NCBI GenBank assembly: GCA_036939975.1
Contig: JALLPB010000003.1
Coordinates: 1 to 37,336 of the forward strand
Length of the DNA: 37,336 nucleotides
Source of the DNA: Cyclostephanos tholiformis
Lineage: Eukaryota; Bacillariophyta; Thalassiosirophyceae; Thalassiosirales; Thalassiosiraceae
Direction of reading: 5' to 3'
The notes under the pieces: model-generated
Databases searched by the model: none
Seen by the model: only the letters and a program-made list of their open reading frames with translations
What the model was told of the DNA's origin: nothing
Program-made: the position numbers and the translations under genes
Part shown: piece by piece, positions 1 to 7,721 of the stretch
How positions within the stretch are numbered: the stretch's first letter is position 1
How the letters are laid out: each line of letters begins with the position of its first letter

Positions 1-572
1 TACTTTAGGTAAGTACTGTACACACTTAATGTCTGGCCTTGGGTCAGGCATGCCTTGTAACAATGATTACACAAGTTACAGTGAACTTTCTGAGCTCATG
101 TCACTCATTCAGCTGTTCCATAGAAATCGGAACTCCCACCTATTGTGACACCATGTTTTAAGATGCTTGCACGTACCTATCCCTCTCAGGTGTTTTCCTC
201 CAACCATCCTTTCCATGAGATGGATGCAGGAGGTGCGTACCCTCATACTCATCCAATAGAACAGTAGTTCCTTTCAAGAGAGGAGAAATGCATACAAGCA
301 ATCTGCTTCACAGCAAAACACATGATTCTCTCTTTGGGAAGAAGAGTGAGGAGATGATCAAACATCTATTCTGTATTCTAATGTCAAATCCATTACTGTT
401 TGGAATTTGTATGGTGATTTGATTTCCCAGGAACTGACACCATTGAAGGGACACACCTCAAAAACAGCTTTTGGGGAGGGCTCTTCAAAAAACCTTTATA
501 GACCAAGTTGTATTGGTTGGTTGTGGTTATTTGTCACTTGAAAGCATTCCAGTAAAAGAATCCGACATACTC

Positions 573-870
573 CTAGTGGCCCCTGGCTAGTCTGGGAAAT
601 GTTCCCAAATTTTCTTCTCTGTTTATTGGCATTGATTCCTTGAGGGCATCATAATATTGATTTGCTACAGCATGCTCATCCCTCTATCACACAGCTTGTT
701 GACATACTTCTTGTTTAACCATTCCATCCCATCAGAAATTATCTCATGCAAGACAAACAGATGAATCATGAACTGGTTCTCCTCGGAAGAAAAGTGCACT
801 GCAAGAGGAAGGCTGGATAGGTCTATTGCTGTCTTGATAACATGCCAATACCAATGCCAATGGCAAAATC
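573..870 (-). pseudogene. Decayed coding remnant, family unknown
   Basis: Read on the minus strand, about 60 codons run open from near 865 to a TAG at 665-667. They give a normal-looking protein composition, with segments such as FMIHLFVLHEI and GMEWLNKKYV. A shift of frame at about 665-672 lets the reading continue (ANQYYDALKESM, then NREENLGTFPRL) to a TAG at 573-575. More short open pieces with breaks lie further down toward position 1. That pattern fits an eroded gene or transposon ORF. I do not recognise the family. An unannotated intron is an alternative to a frameshift, although no good GT-AG pair is obvious at the break. Confidence 0.3.
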
Positions 871-1087
871 ATTTTTCTGGTGTGTTTGGGGCCTGATCAG
901 AGTTTGTTGGGATAATTGACCAATGCTGATGTAACAAATTCCTTTGTAGGTAAACTTCCCTCCAAAAAATCACAATGGGATAGTATCATCCATCAAATAA
1001 TTGTTTATGAGCAGAATTGTGACATCCAAGTCAGTGTCTGCTCCAATGATGAGAATAATACTCCCCCCCCTGCAACTGCAATCCAGT

Positions 1088-1250
1088 TGGTTCGGGGATT
1101 GTTGTTGCTTTGGCTTGAGCATTGGCTAAGTCCTGACCCTCACGCCAAACTTATTCAATGACGATGATGGCCTGCATCTCTCCCCGGCTTCCCTTGCTAA
1201 TGTTGATCTGTTGCCGTACTGGTTCGGGGGTTGGCTGTTGCATTGGCTTG
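1088..1250 (+). repeat. Diverged direct repeat, two ~31-bp copies
   Basis: The stretch at 1088-1118 and the stretch at 1220-1250 both begin with TGGTTCGGGG and both end with TTGGCTTG. They differ at a few internal positions and are about 130 bp apart. They look like an old local duplication. No function is apparent. Confidence 0.4.
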
Positions 1251-1788
1251 GATTGAACTATAATGACAATTGATGTGCCGTTGCCGTGATGCCATCTCCT
1301 CCATGCGAGGAGATCGACAACGATCATGCACGATCATTGAGTGAGTGTCATGTCTCCTCACCCACAGTACCATGAGACCAGTGATGGTTTGATGGCATTG
1401 TGTTCGATGGTCAGAGGCGGTAGCATGCAACGGTGGCTTATTTTTGCAATTAAAATTAATAGGGTACAATACAATAATCTTTAACTGGAAGCAATGCTCG
1501 CGCGCCCAGAGGTATGGAGAATCTGCACATTTTGGCGATGATTAAGTGCGTTCGTACTCATCGCTAAAAATTAAAAAATACAATCGCACGCACATCACAT
1601 ACAAACGCCATCCACCATCACACATCATGATCCTCACATCGCCGTTTGAAAGATAGGAAAGACGCGAGATTTGGGATTTTTTGTTTGCGCACGTAATCTT
1701 GTCCCTCCCGCCCCGCTTTCTGGAGTGCCCGATTGTCGACTTGGTGGCATTAGATATCATCAACTTATTAACCAATCCATTCGAAAAG

Positions 1789-2865
1789 ATGAAGGTTGGT
1801 AGACCGTTCCTCGCCCTGTGCGCCCTCCTCACCCCCACGGCATCGGCATTCATCCCACCGCCAGTCGCATCCACCGCCGCCGCCGCCGTCGCCGCGAATA
1901 CCGCCATCTTCGGCGGATTCGAGCACGAGTTCAACGGCGGCCTCCCCACCTTTACCCCCATCACACGTTCCCGCGCCCAGAGCGAGTACGTCGCCGACAC
2001 CCCCGCGACACTCGCGCCCTACGTCGTGTCGGGGGACAAGTCGTCGGAATTATCCTACGACCCGGCGGCGTTTCCCAAGAACATCCCCCTCCAGGTCATA
2101 CAGGGGGGCAAGTCCCGGCTAACCTTCAAGATGCCACAGGGCGCCGAACGCGCGCAGATCTACGTCCAATCTAACGGCCGTCCGTTAGCTGCGCGCGTCG
2201 AGCTTTGGCTCGGCCCGATACGTCGCGTCCACTTCATGGACATCAAGTGCATGAACGGAAGCGAGACTCCCTACCGCGGTTGCATCAAGTTCAAGAACAC
2301 CGACTCGGCGGGTCCGCAGACGATCGAGATTAGCACCTCGGACGATTCGCAATTCCCCGCTCTAGTGGGAGTAGACGTCATGACCCCCGAGAGGTCAAAG
2401 GAACGCCAGAAGGTATTCGACGCGATATGGAAGTCGTCCACGAAGCTGTATTCCCAGGGCGACAAGACCGTGCGGTCCATCCCGATCGCCGATCACGTCA
2501 AGTCCGTCCAGCTCCTGGTATGGAGCAAGGACGTCGGGAAGAAGTCCTTCAAGGTGAATATAGAATTCCTGCAGGGACCGAACTGCAAGCGCCAGTATTA
2601 CGAGCTGCAGTGCGGCGGCGGCACCCAGCCGTACCACGCGGTATTCGAGACCCCCGGCAACGGATGGACGATGAGGTTCGTGAACACCAAGACCTTGCAC
2701 GATGGTAGCGTCGAGTTCGTCGTCGTGCCCTACGAGACGATCGACGACGCCATCCCGGATACGGACGCCATGGCGCCGTATTACGGCGGATACGCCGATA
2801 GGAACGGCGAGTTCGGGTACGCCGAGACACTGGGACCCCACGGCAACAGGGTTTATCGTTCCTAG
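1789..2865 (+). CDS. Plastid two-module protein, candidate pyrenoid shell (PyShell) protein
   Basis: The protein is 358 residues. The start at 1789 (MKVGRPFLAL) is chosen because it begins a signal peptide ending TASA|F at residues 20/21, the classic diatom ASAF plastid-import motif, followed by an Ala-rich transit stretch. The mature part has two similar modules. Residues 136-168 read LWLGP, then Cys154, then PYRG and F168. Residues 257-288 read FLQGP, then Cys275, then PYHA and F. Thus LxGP, Cys and PY recur at the same spacing. Two related beta-rich modules in a diatom plastid protein match what I know of the PyShell proteins that encase the Rubisco-filled pyrenoid. That family call is from memory of sequence style, not a search. 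The plastid location is firm; the shell role is inferred. No intron is seen, and a Z-DNA-prone repeat follows the stop. Confidence 0.55.
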   Translation: MKVGRPFLALCALLTPTASAFIPPPVASTAAAAVAANTAIFGGFEHEFNGGLPTFTPITRSRAQSEYVADTPATLAPYVVSGDKSSELSYDPAAFPKNIPLQVIQGGKSRLTFKMPQGAERAQIYVQSNGRPLAARVELWLGPIRRVHFMDIKCMNGSETPYRGCIKFKNTDSAGPQTIEISTSDDSQFPALVGVDVMTPERSKERQKVFDAIWKSSTKLYSQGDKTVRSIPIADHVKSVQLLVWSKDVGKKSFKVNIEFLQGPNCKRQYYELQCGGGTQPYHAVFETPGNGWTMRFVNTKTLHDGSVEFVVVPYETIDDAIPDTDAMAPYYGGYADRNGEFGYAETLGPHGNRVYRS

Positions 2866-2933
2866 GTGGAGTGGAGGGTGGAGGCGGTGGTCGGTCGAGG
2901 GGTATGTGCCCATCATCGTTCATCCCGAACGAT

Positions 2934-2969
2934 GCGTGCGCGCGCGCGTGAGTGTGTGTGTGTGTGTGT
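2934..2969 (+). repeat. Alternating purine-pyrimidine tract (CG)n/(TG)n
   Basis: About 36 bases of nearly unbroken alternating purine-pyrimidine sequence, a CG/TG part running into a GT repeat, lie 70 bp past the stop of the 1789-2865 gene. Such tracts can adopt Z-DNA and are prone to length change. The tract is likely in the 3' UTR or just beyond it. Confidence 0.7.
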
Positions 2970-3566
2970 TAGGAAGTTAAGGGGACAAGTATTTTGCGAC
3001 AGGGTCGGTGGATGTCGTGCATATCATCATCTAAACAGGACAGTGACATTCGGGTATTCTTTGAGTCGGGGGATCCCTTCAGGCTTACCGAAATCGGACG
3101 CGTGCATGCGTATCAGAAAATGGGATATCGATTTTCGGTTATAATTATATTACTTCTAAGTCGTATTATGATCTCGTAGTTTACTGCCTGAGTCCAAGAC
3201 TGCTCGGCGAGCAATCCAATTTGACTCCGAGGTGGGGCATGTCCCGTAGCCGGCAATTTTTCCAGCAATACTTCACATCAGTCTTTAACCAGACAAGGAG
3301 CCATTCACGAAAAGTATAAACAACTCCTGGTCTTGATTGTTCAAACGTCGCAGAAAGTCTGCCCCAGGTGTAACCTCAGCAATCACATTCCTTGCGAGAG
3401 GTGGCTGTAGAAGTAATGGAGCGACCTCTTAGGAGCATCTAATCCATTCCCTGTTGTGTTCAAATCTTGTCATTGAAATAGGTTGGTTCCACACGATAAA
3501 CTTTGGCCAGTGATTAAAATTGTGTCATGACATCTCCATGAACCTGGTTCAGAAAATTCATGGAAT

Positions 3567-3606
3567 GGGTGAGAGGGGAAGGAGGGTTGGGGGGGTGGAA
3601 AAGGGG
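3567..3606 (+). other. Potential G-quadruplex tract
   Basis: G-runs at 3567-3569, 3575-3578, 3584-3586, 3589-3595 and 3603-3606 are separated by loops of 2-7 bases, which satisfies the usual G3+N1-7 quadruplex pattern. It lies in an intergenic region 480 bp upstream of the CXIP4-like start. No function can be assigned. Confidence 0.4.
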
Positions 3607-4090
3607 CGGCATGAGGCGCAAGCGCCATCAAACCAGGTCAAAAATTATAAACAGACTTAGCGCTGAGCACTAAGTGAAGTAGGATCACGTACAATCTGGA
3701 GTATTTCATCCGTGAACAGATCAGCTCCTCTACTTGCCCAAGCCGCAATTTGATCCGACTCAGGCTGTTTAAGGTAAGTATGATTGATTGACAACGCGAG
3801 TGAGTGGGTTAAACTCATCAATTCAATATTATTTGACCAGCGCCAAGATGTATGTGCAATAATGATGTGTGTCCCTTGTCCCCTACCTTATCACCTCTAT
3901 GATACTGTTGTTAAAAAAATATAATATTATCTACTATCGGCCAGACTTGACCGACAACATTCCCTCAAGGTCCGAAAAAAACATTCCCCAACCAACCCGA
4001 AATTATCATGTTGTGAGATTGAGAGCGAGAGCACCGACCCGAATTACATATTATTACATCTAATTGGAAAAAAATATTGTGCGAACAAAG

Positions 4091-4930
4091 ATGCCAGCAA
4101 CTGCCGGGAGGGTGCGCATGCCCCACAACAATCGCGTCTCCACGAGCCATGCACTGAAGACGTCCGACATATGGAGCAAGACGATAGGGCACGATCCTCA
4201 CGCGAGTCAGGCCGAGGTTGGCAACTCGGGCGGGTCCCTCGCCGAGAAGGCTCGGGGGCTGTTGGAATTGGCGCGTCATCAGAACTTGACGGGCGGACGG
4301 AGCGGGGGGGGCGACGCCGGGGGGGACGACTTCGCGCGAAAGATGTTCCTCGGTCTCAAGGGGGGGAAGAAGCGATCGACGACGAGCGGCGGATTGGGGG
4401 GGGGCGGCATGGGGGGCCTCGATCCCGACGCGCGCGCCCTGTTGGAGGAGGAGAGCAGCAGCAGCGAGGAGGAGTTCGTTCGGGCCGTTCCTGCCATGGC
4501 CGCTGGAGAAATTTCCAAGGCCCATGACGACGTGTCGTCCGATTCGTCGTCGTCGTCCTCGAGCGATGAGAGCGAAAGAAGACGACGGCGACGGCGAAAA
4601 CGCAAGGAGAAGAAATACAGTAAGAGCGCTGACCATCGGCGAAAAAAAAAGAACAGCAAGCATAGCAGACGTAGCGGTAAGAAGAGGGACCGATCTTTAT
4701 CGTCTGGGGGTGATTCTTCGGATGGCAATTCATCCTCATCCGACGATGATCGTCACAAGAAGAGAAAGCGACGACATCAAGAACGGAAGCGGGGACACTA
4801 CAAACGGGATGGAGATCACGAAGTTAAAGTCGGGAGGAAGGAAAGAGAGAAAAGTGATGACTACGGGACGGAAAGGAAGCGTAGATACAGAGATTCTAGT
4901 AGTCACCCAACAAGGGATGACAATGAATAA
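4091..4930 (+). CDS. CXIP4-like (CAX-interacting protein 4) basic/serine-rich nuclear protein
   Basis: The protein is 279 residues. The ATG at 4091 opens MPATAGRVRMPHNNRV, nearly identical to the conserved start of plant CAX-interacting protein 4, followed by the family's IW..xIGHDP block and an ARGLLELAR helix (plant: GLLALAR). The C-terminal half alternates Ser/acidic clusters with Arg/Lys runs, SR/NKAP-like and probably nuclear. In plants a CCHC zinc knuckle follows the leucine helix. Here that position is Gly-rich and the CxxCxxxGHxxxxC pattern is absent. Plant CXIP4 was found as an activator of the CAX1 Ca2+/H+ antiporter in a yeast assay, but its composition suggests an RNA-linked role. 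The in-frame extension upstream of 4091 has no ATG. The family call is strong from the N terminus; function is unproven. Confidence 0.75.
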   Translation: MPATAGRVRMPHNNRVSTSHALKTSDIWSKTIGHDPHASQAEVGNSGGSLAEKARGLLELARHQNLTGGRSGGGDAGGDDFARKMFLGLKGGKKRSTTSGGLGGGGMGGLDPDARALLEEESSSSEEEFVRAVPAMAAGEISKAHDDVSSDSSSSSSSDESERRRRRRRKRKEKKYSKSADHRRKKKNSKHSRRSGKKRDRSLSSGGDSSDGNSSSSDDDRHKKRKRRHQERKRGHYKRDGDHEVKVGRKEREKSDDYGTERKRRYRDSSSHPTRDDNE

Positions 4931-5204
4931 TTCGACAGAGACGATAATAGGACCAATCTTATTCTTATTTTTAAAACAAAAATTCACCACCCTTTCAATG
5001 CATACCACGTCGGGGCAGCAGCACGTAGCCTACCTGGCCGGGTAGGAACTGGCCAAATCATAGCGGTTCGGGCTGTTCTCTCAACATATGAATTTATTTG
5101 TATTATACTAATTCAAATGACTGAATTCATAGTACAATTGCTTCAAGACGTGTCATATGACCGTCCATTAACAGTCATTTTACTAGACCATATACATCTG
5201 TACA

Positions 5205-5429
5205 ATGAACAAGCGCCTTTTGGTGTCATTTCTTTTTCTTTTTTCCTATGACCATGCTTGCGGGCGGAGAATCTCACTGCTTGGTTCGAGACTCACGTCT
5301 CGCAGTTCAAGGACATCTGCAAGGCGAGCAAGTTTTATGTATCATGAAGGTGATCTGCGCAACCACCTCAAGACCCACATGGTTGCCAATAAGTTCGTAC
5401 GTTTGGAGCAGCAGGTGCGGGTAAAATGA
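5205..5429 (+). pseudogene. Small open frame, possibly part of a frameshifted gene
   Basis: A 74-codon frame starts at an ATG with a hydrophobic start (LLVSFLFLFSY) that resembles a signal peptide, and ends in a well-composed stretch (HEGDLRNHLKTHMV). The middle part, about 5265-5345, reads more naturally in another frame (TAWFETHVSQFKDICKASKF). That suggests one coding sequence broken by a frameshift near 5340-5350. No family is recognised. It could also be chance. No intron with convincing borders restores a single frame. Confidence 0.25.
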
Positions 5430-5454
5430 TAAATTGACAACTATTCAATGAGTG

Positions 5455-5522
5455 CGATGATAAGCAACACAAGGCGCAGTAGACACGCGCAGGGTGGAGG
5501 ACTGTAGATTGCTTATCATTCG
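5455..5522. repeat. Inverted repeat, 11-bp arms with ~41-nt loop
   Basis: ATGATAAGCAA (5457-5467) is the exact reverse complement of TTGCTTATCAT (5509-5519), with one or two more near-matching bases outside. It lies just past the stop of the 5205 frame. It could fold as a stem-loop in RNA or be the ends of a very small element. No target-site duplication was recognised. Confidence 0.45.
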
Positions 5523-6004
5523 TACTTAACAAAAGAGCCAATACAAATTATTGCGCTGATCTGGATAGTGTCATTGCTAATTAGTCACTGCTGCAGTTTT
5601 AAGGTTATATCAATAGAACCACTTTTTTCAATTCATTCCTTGAGAACAGAAACGCAAATATTGTGCAACCAAACTAAGCAAATTGATGATTACTAATGTC
5701 CACTAACATGGACAAAGTCACACTTGTAAAATTTAGGAGCTGAGCGCATGTATTTGTCATTCCATCATCACATTGACAACCCCAATAACCCCGAGAAAAT
5801 AGCACGCATTAGGTCTAAACAAATTCATTCAACTTGCCATTTTACTAGTTAAAATTCCATGTCAGGAATGAAAACCCTAGCCATGAGACTTTACCAAGAA
5901 AAGAACTTTCCCACGTGTCGAGTAAAACAATACTGAATATTACGTACTTTTACATGGACCATGACCGAATCAGAATGACTATATCAAAACAGCATACATT
6001 CCTT

Positions 6005-7360
6005 TCACTGAAAGAATCCAGTCTTCTTTCCGGTTTTCTTCTCCTGCAGTGCTTGCAGCTTCTCGACCAACTCCCTTTCCTCCTTTGAAATGCTCGAGGG
6101 GATCTCGATCTTCATCGTGACGTAGTGATCCCCCCGCTTACTCGCATCGCCAAGCACGGGTGCGCCGTTCCCCTTAAGCCTCATTACCTGCTCGGGCTGT
6201 GTGCCGGGTGGCACCTTGATGGTAACCTCGCCGTCCACCACGGGAACTTTCAGCGACGCTCCAAGTATGGCGTCGACGTACGAAATTGTCGCGTCCGAGT
6301 AAATCTCGGGACCCTCCCTCCGAAAGTTGGGATCGGGCTTGACCTTAAGGAAGATGTACAGGTCACCCGGCGGACCGCCCTTCGGACCCGCATCGCCCTC
6401 GGACCGAACGCGCAGCTTATTCCCATCCTCGACGCCCGGGGGGATATCCACCTTGATCTGCTTCGTCTTGCTGACCGTGCCCTCCCCGGAGCACGTTCCG
6501 CAGTACTCCTCGACGATCTGACCGGTACCCCGACAGGTGGGACAAGTCTGCTGGGTTTGGAAATTCCCGAGCGGCGTGCGCGTAACCTGCATGGTAACGC
6601 CCACGCCGTTGCACGTTGTGCAAGTACTAACCTTCGCGCCTGGCTTCACCCCTGACCCGCTGCAAGTGCCGCAAGTCTCGAGGTGCCGGATGCGAACCTT
6701 CTCCTCCCCCCCGAAGACTGCCTTCTTGAAGTCTAGCTCTAGGTCGAATCGCAGGTCGTCGCCCGCCATGGGACCCGACCGCCGTCCTCCTCTAGCGCCC
6801 CCCCTCGCCCCGAAGCCACCTCCGGGACCGCCGCCCCCACCAAAGAAGGTGTCGAAGATGTCGCCGAGGTCGACCTCCTGGCTGAATCCCGCCCCACCGA
6901 AGGGACTGCCATAGCCGTAGGGTCCGCCGCCCTCGCTCGCGGCGCTGCTCCCGACCCCCGCCTCACCGAACATGTCGTATTTCTTCCGCTTGTCGGCGTC
7001 ACTCAGCACCTCGTACGCGCGGTTGACTTCCTGGAATTCCGTGGTGGTGTCCTTCCCGGGATTGGCATCCGGGTGGTACTTTTTCGCGAGCTTGCGGTAA
7101 GCCGATTTTATCTCGGCAGCATCCGCGGAACGGGACACCCCGAGGATGGAATAGAAGTCGCGATTCGAGGAGGTACGGGAGGACATGCGGAGCGAGGTAG
7201 AGGAGGGGGACGGGGCGCGTCTGGACGATGGGCATAACGGCGGGGTTGCGACGGCAGCGGGCGACGACGACGCCAGGGGTTGGGACGTCGTCCACGCGGG
7301 CGAGAAGCCCACGATTGCTGGAACGCAGGATAAACCGAGTGATACAGCGATGACTTTCAT
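6005..7360 (-). CDS. Plastid-type DnaJ (Hsp40 type I) co-chaperone
   Basis: The protein is 451 residues from the ATG at 7360. A J-domain (about 67-130) has the HPD triad at 96-98, which stimulates Hsp70 ATPase. A Gly/Phe-rich stretch follows, then four CxxCxGxG zinc repeats (CGTCSGSG, CTTCNGVG, CPTCRGTG, CGTCSGEG) and the C-terminal substrate-binding domain, so it is a complete type I DnaJ. The leader MKVIAVSLGLSCVPAIVGFS looks like a signal peptide followed by F and a Ser/Pro-rich transit stretch, implying plastid import and a partnership with stromal Hsp70. A second in-frame ATG at 7435 would add 25 residues ahead of the leader; I prefer 7360. There are no introns. It shares a 361-bp divergent promoter region with the CFAP53-like gene. 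Confidence 0.92.
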   Translation of the reverse strand: MKVIAVSLGLSCVPAIVGFSPAWTTSQPLASSSPAAVATPPLCPSSRRAPSPSSTSLRMSSRTSSNRDFYSILGVSRSADAAEIKSAYRKLAKKYHPDANPGKDTTTEFQEVNRAYEVLSDADKRKKYDMFGEAGVGSSAASEGGGPYGYGSPFGGAGFSQEVDLGDIFDTFFGGGGGPGGGFGARGGARGGRRSGPMAGDDLRFDLELDFKKAVFGGEEKVRIRHLETCGTCSGSGVKPGAKVSTCTTCNGVGVTMQVTRTPLGNFQTQQTCPTCRGTGQIVEEYCGTCSGEGTVSKTKQIKVDIPPGVEDGNKLRVRSEGDAGPKGGPPGDLYIFLKVKPDPNFRREGPEIYSDATISYVDAILGASLKVPVVDGEVTIKVPPGTQPEQVMRLKGNGAPVLGDASKRGDHYVTMKIEIPSSISKEERELVEKLQALQEKKTGKKTGFFQ

Positions 7361-7533
7361 CTTAGGATAGCGTATGACTAGTTTCGAGCTGTGGAATACT
7401 GCAGCTAGTGGCGCGGACTGTGCATGGATCTCCATCGTCGTCGACTGGCTGTGCTTATGTGGTTCTGGTACAAAGCAGGTGTGTCTCTATTACCTAAAAT
7501 TTTTTTCTTTGTGCGGTGGTGCGGTGGATTCGG

Positions 7534-7554
7534 TTTGGCGGGAGAGTGACGTCA
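7534..7554 (+). promoter_or_regulatory. E2F-like site next to a palindromic CRE
   Basis: TTTGGCGGGAG fits the E2F/DP core (TTTSSCGS). Two bases further on is TGACGTCA, a perfect palindromic cAMP-response element bound by bZIP factors. In Phaeodactylum, TGACGT/ACGTCA half-sites act as CO2/cAMP-responsive elements. Activity here is inferred only from motif and position. Confidence 0.45.
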
Positions 7555-7642
7555 CAGAGGATTCTAGGAAAACGTTATTTAGGTAGGTATTTACGTATGG
7601 TACTACTGGAGGTGGAGGTATGTTGTAGTGTCATATTCAAGG

Positions 7643-7692
7643 GTTTTCTCTCGAAAGCGTTTTCCTTGTTTTCTCTCGAAAGCGTTTTCCTT
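7643..7692 (+). repeat. Perfect tandem repeat, 2 x 25 bp, upstream of CFAP53-like ATG
   Basis: Two identical 25-bp units (7643-7667 and 7668-7692) are directly adjacent, each containing TCTCTCGAAAGCG flanked by TTTTC/TTTTCC. The second unit ends 29 bp before the ATG at 7722, so it lies in the core promoter or 5' UTR. It may be a duplicated factor-binding site or simply a recent duplication. Confidence 0.75.
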
Positions 7693-7721
7693 TTCATCCT
7701 CCCCTCCGCCATCACAAAGCC

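Larger units (their letters stand above)
1..1788. other. Gene-poor region before the first gene
   Basis: No open frame here has both a plausible start and recognisable domain content. The region holds a decayed coding remnant on the minus strand (573-870), a pair of diverged direct repeats near 1088-1250, and an open stretch at 916-1161 (+) that has no upstream ATG and no family I recognise. The last 300 bases should contain the promoter and 5' UTR of the gene starting at 1789. I saw no CRE-type motif there. The rest may be old transposon sequence, but no integrase, transposase or reverse transcriptase motif is visible. Confidence 0.5.
2866..4090. other. Intergenic region with a coding remnant and G-rich tract
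   Basis: Besides the alternating repeat at 2934-2969, this 1.2 kb holds a minus-strand open fragment of about 48 codons (3285-3431; for example IAEVTPGADFLRRL then LFILFVNGSL) bounded by stops, probably a decayed coding remnant. It also holds a G-run cluster at 3567-3606 and a small perfect hairpin at 3615-3626 (GGCGC-AA-GCGCC). The sequence just before 4091 is A-rich. No intact gene is seen. Confidence 0.4.
4931..6004. other. Intergenic region
   Basis: This spacer lies between the CXIP4-like stop and the 3' end of the DnaJ gene. It contains one short open frame with an ATG at 5205 and an inverted repeat at 5455-5522. The remainder is AT-rich. I see no RNA gene or mobile-element signature. 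Confidence 0.4.
7361..7721. promoter_or_regulatory. Divergent promoter region, DnaJ / CFAP53-like
   Basis: This spacer separates two divergent start codons. It contains an E2F-like TTTGGCGGGAG (7534-7544), a palindromic CRE TGACGTCA (7547-7554), a GGTAGG motif (7580-7589) and two tandem 25-bp repeats (7643-7692) close to the CFAP53-like ATG. Which gene each motif serves cannot be told from the sequence. Confidence 0.5.

Noticed and set aside
916..1161. 81-codon open stretch on the plus strand
   Set aside because: It has no ATG, no family resemblance and no splice partner, so it was not called a gene.
2395..2923. Minus-strand frame of 173 codons opposite the PyShell candidate
   Set aside because: It is antisense to a well-supported gene in GC-rich sequence, with no recognisable domain or leader.
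5275..5310. TTCGAGAC-type sequence resembling a tRNA T-loop
   Set aside because: No matching acceptor stem, D-arm or anticodon arm could be built around it.
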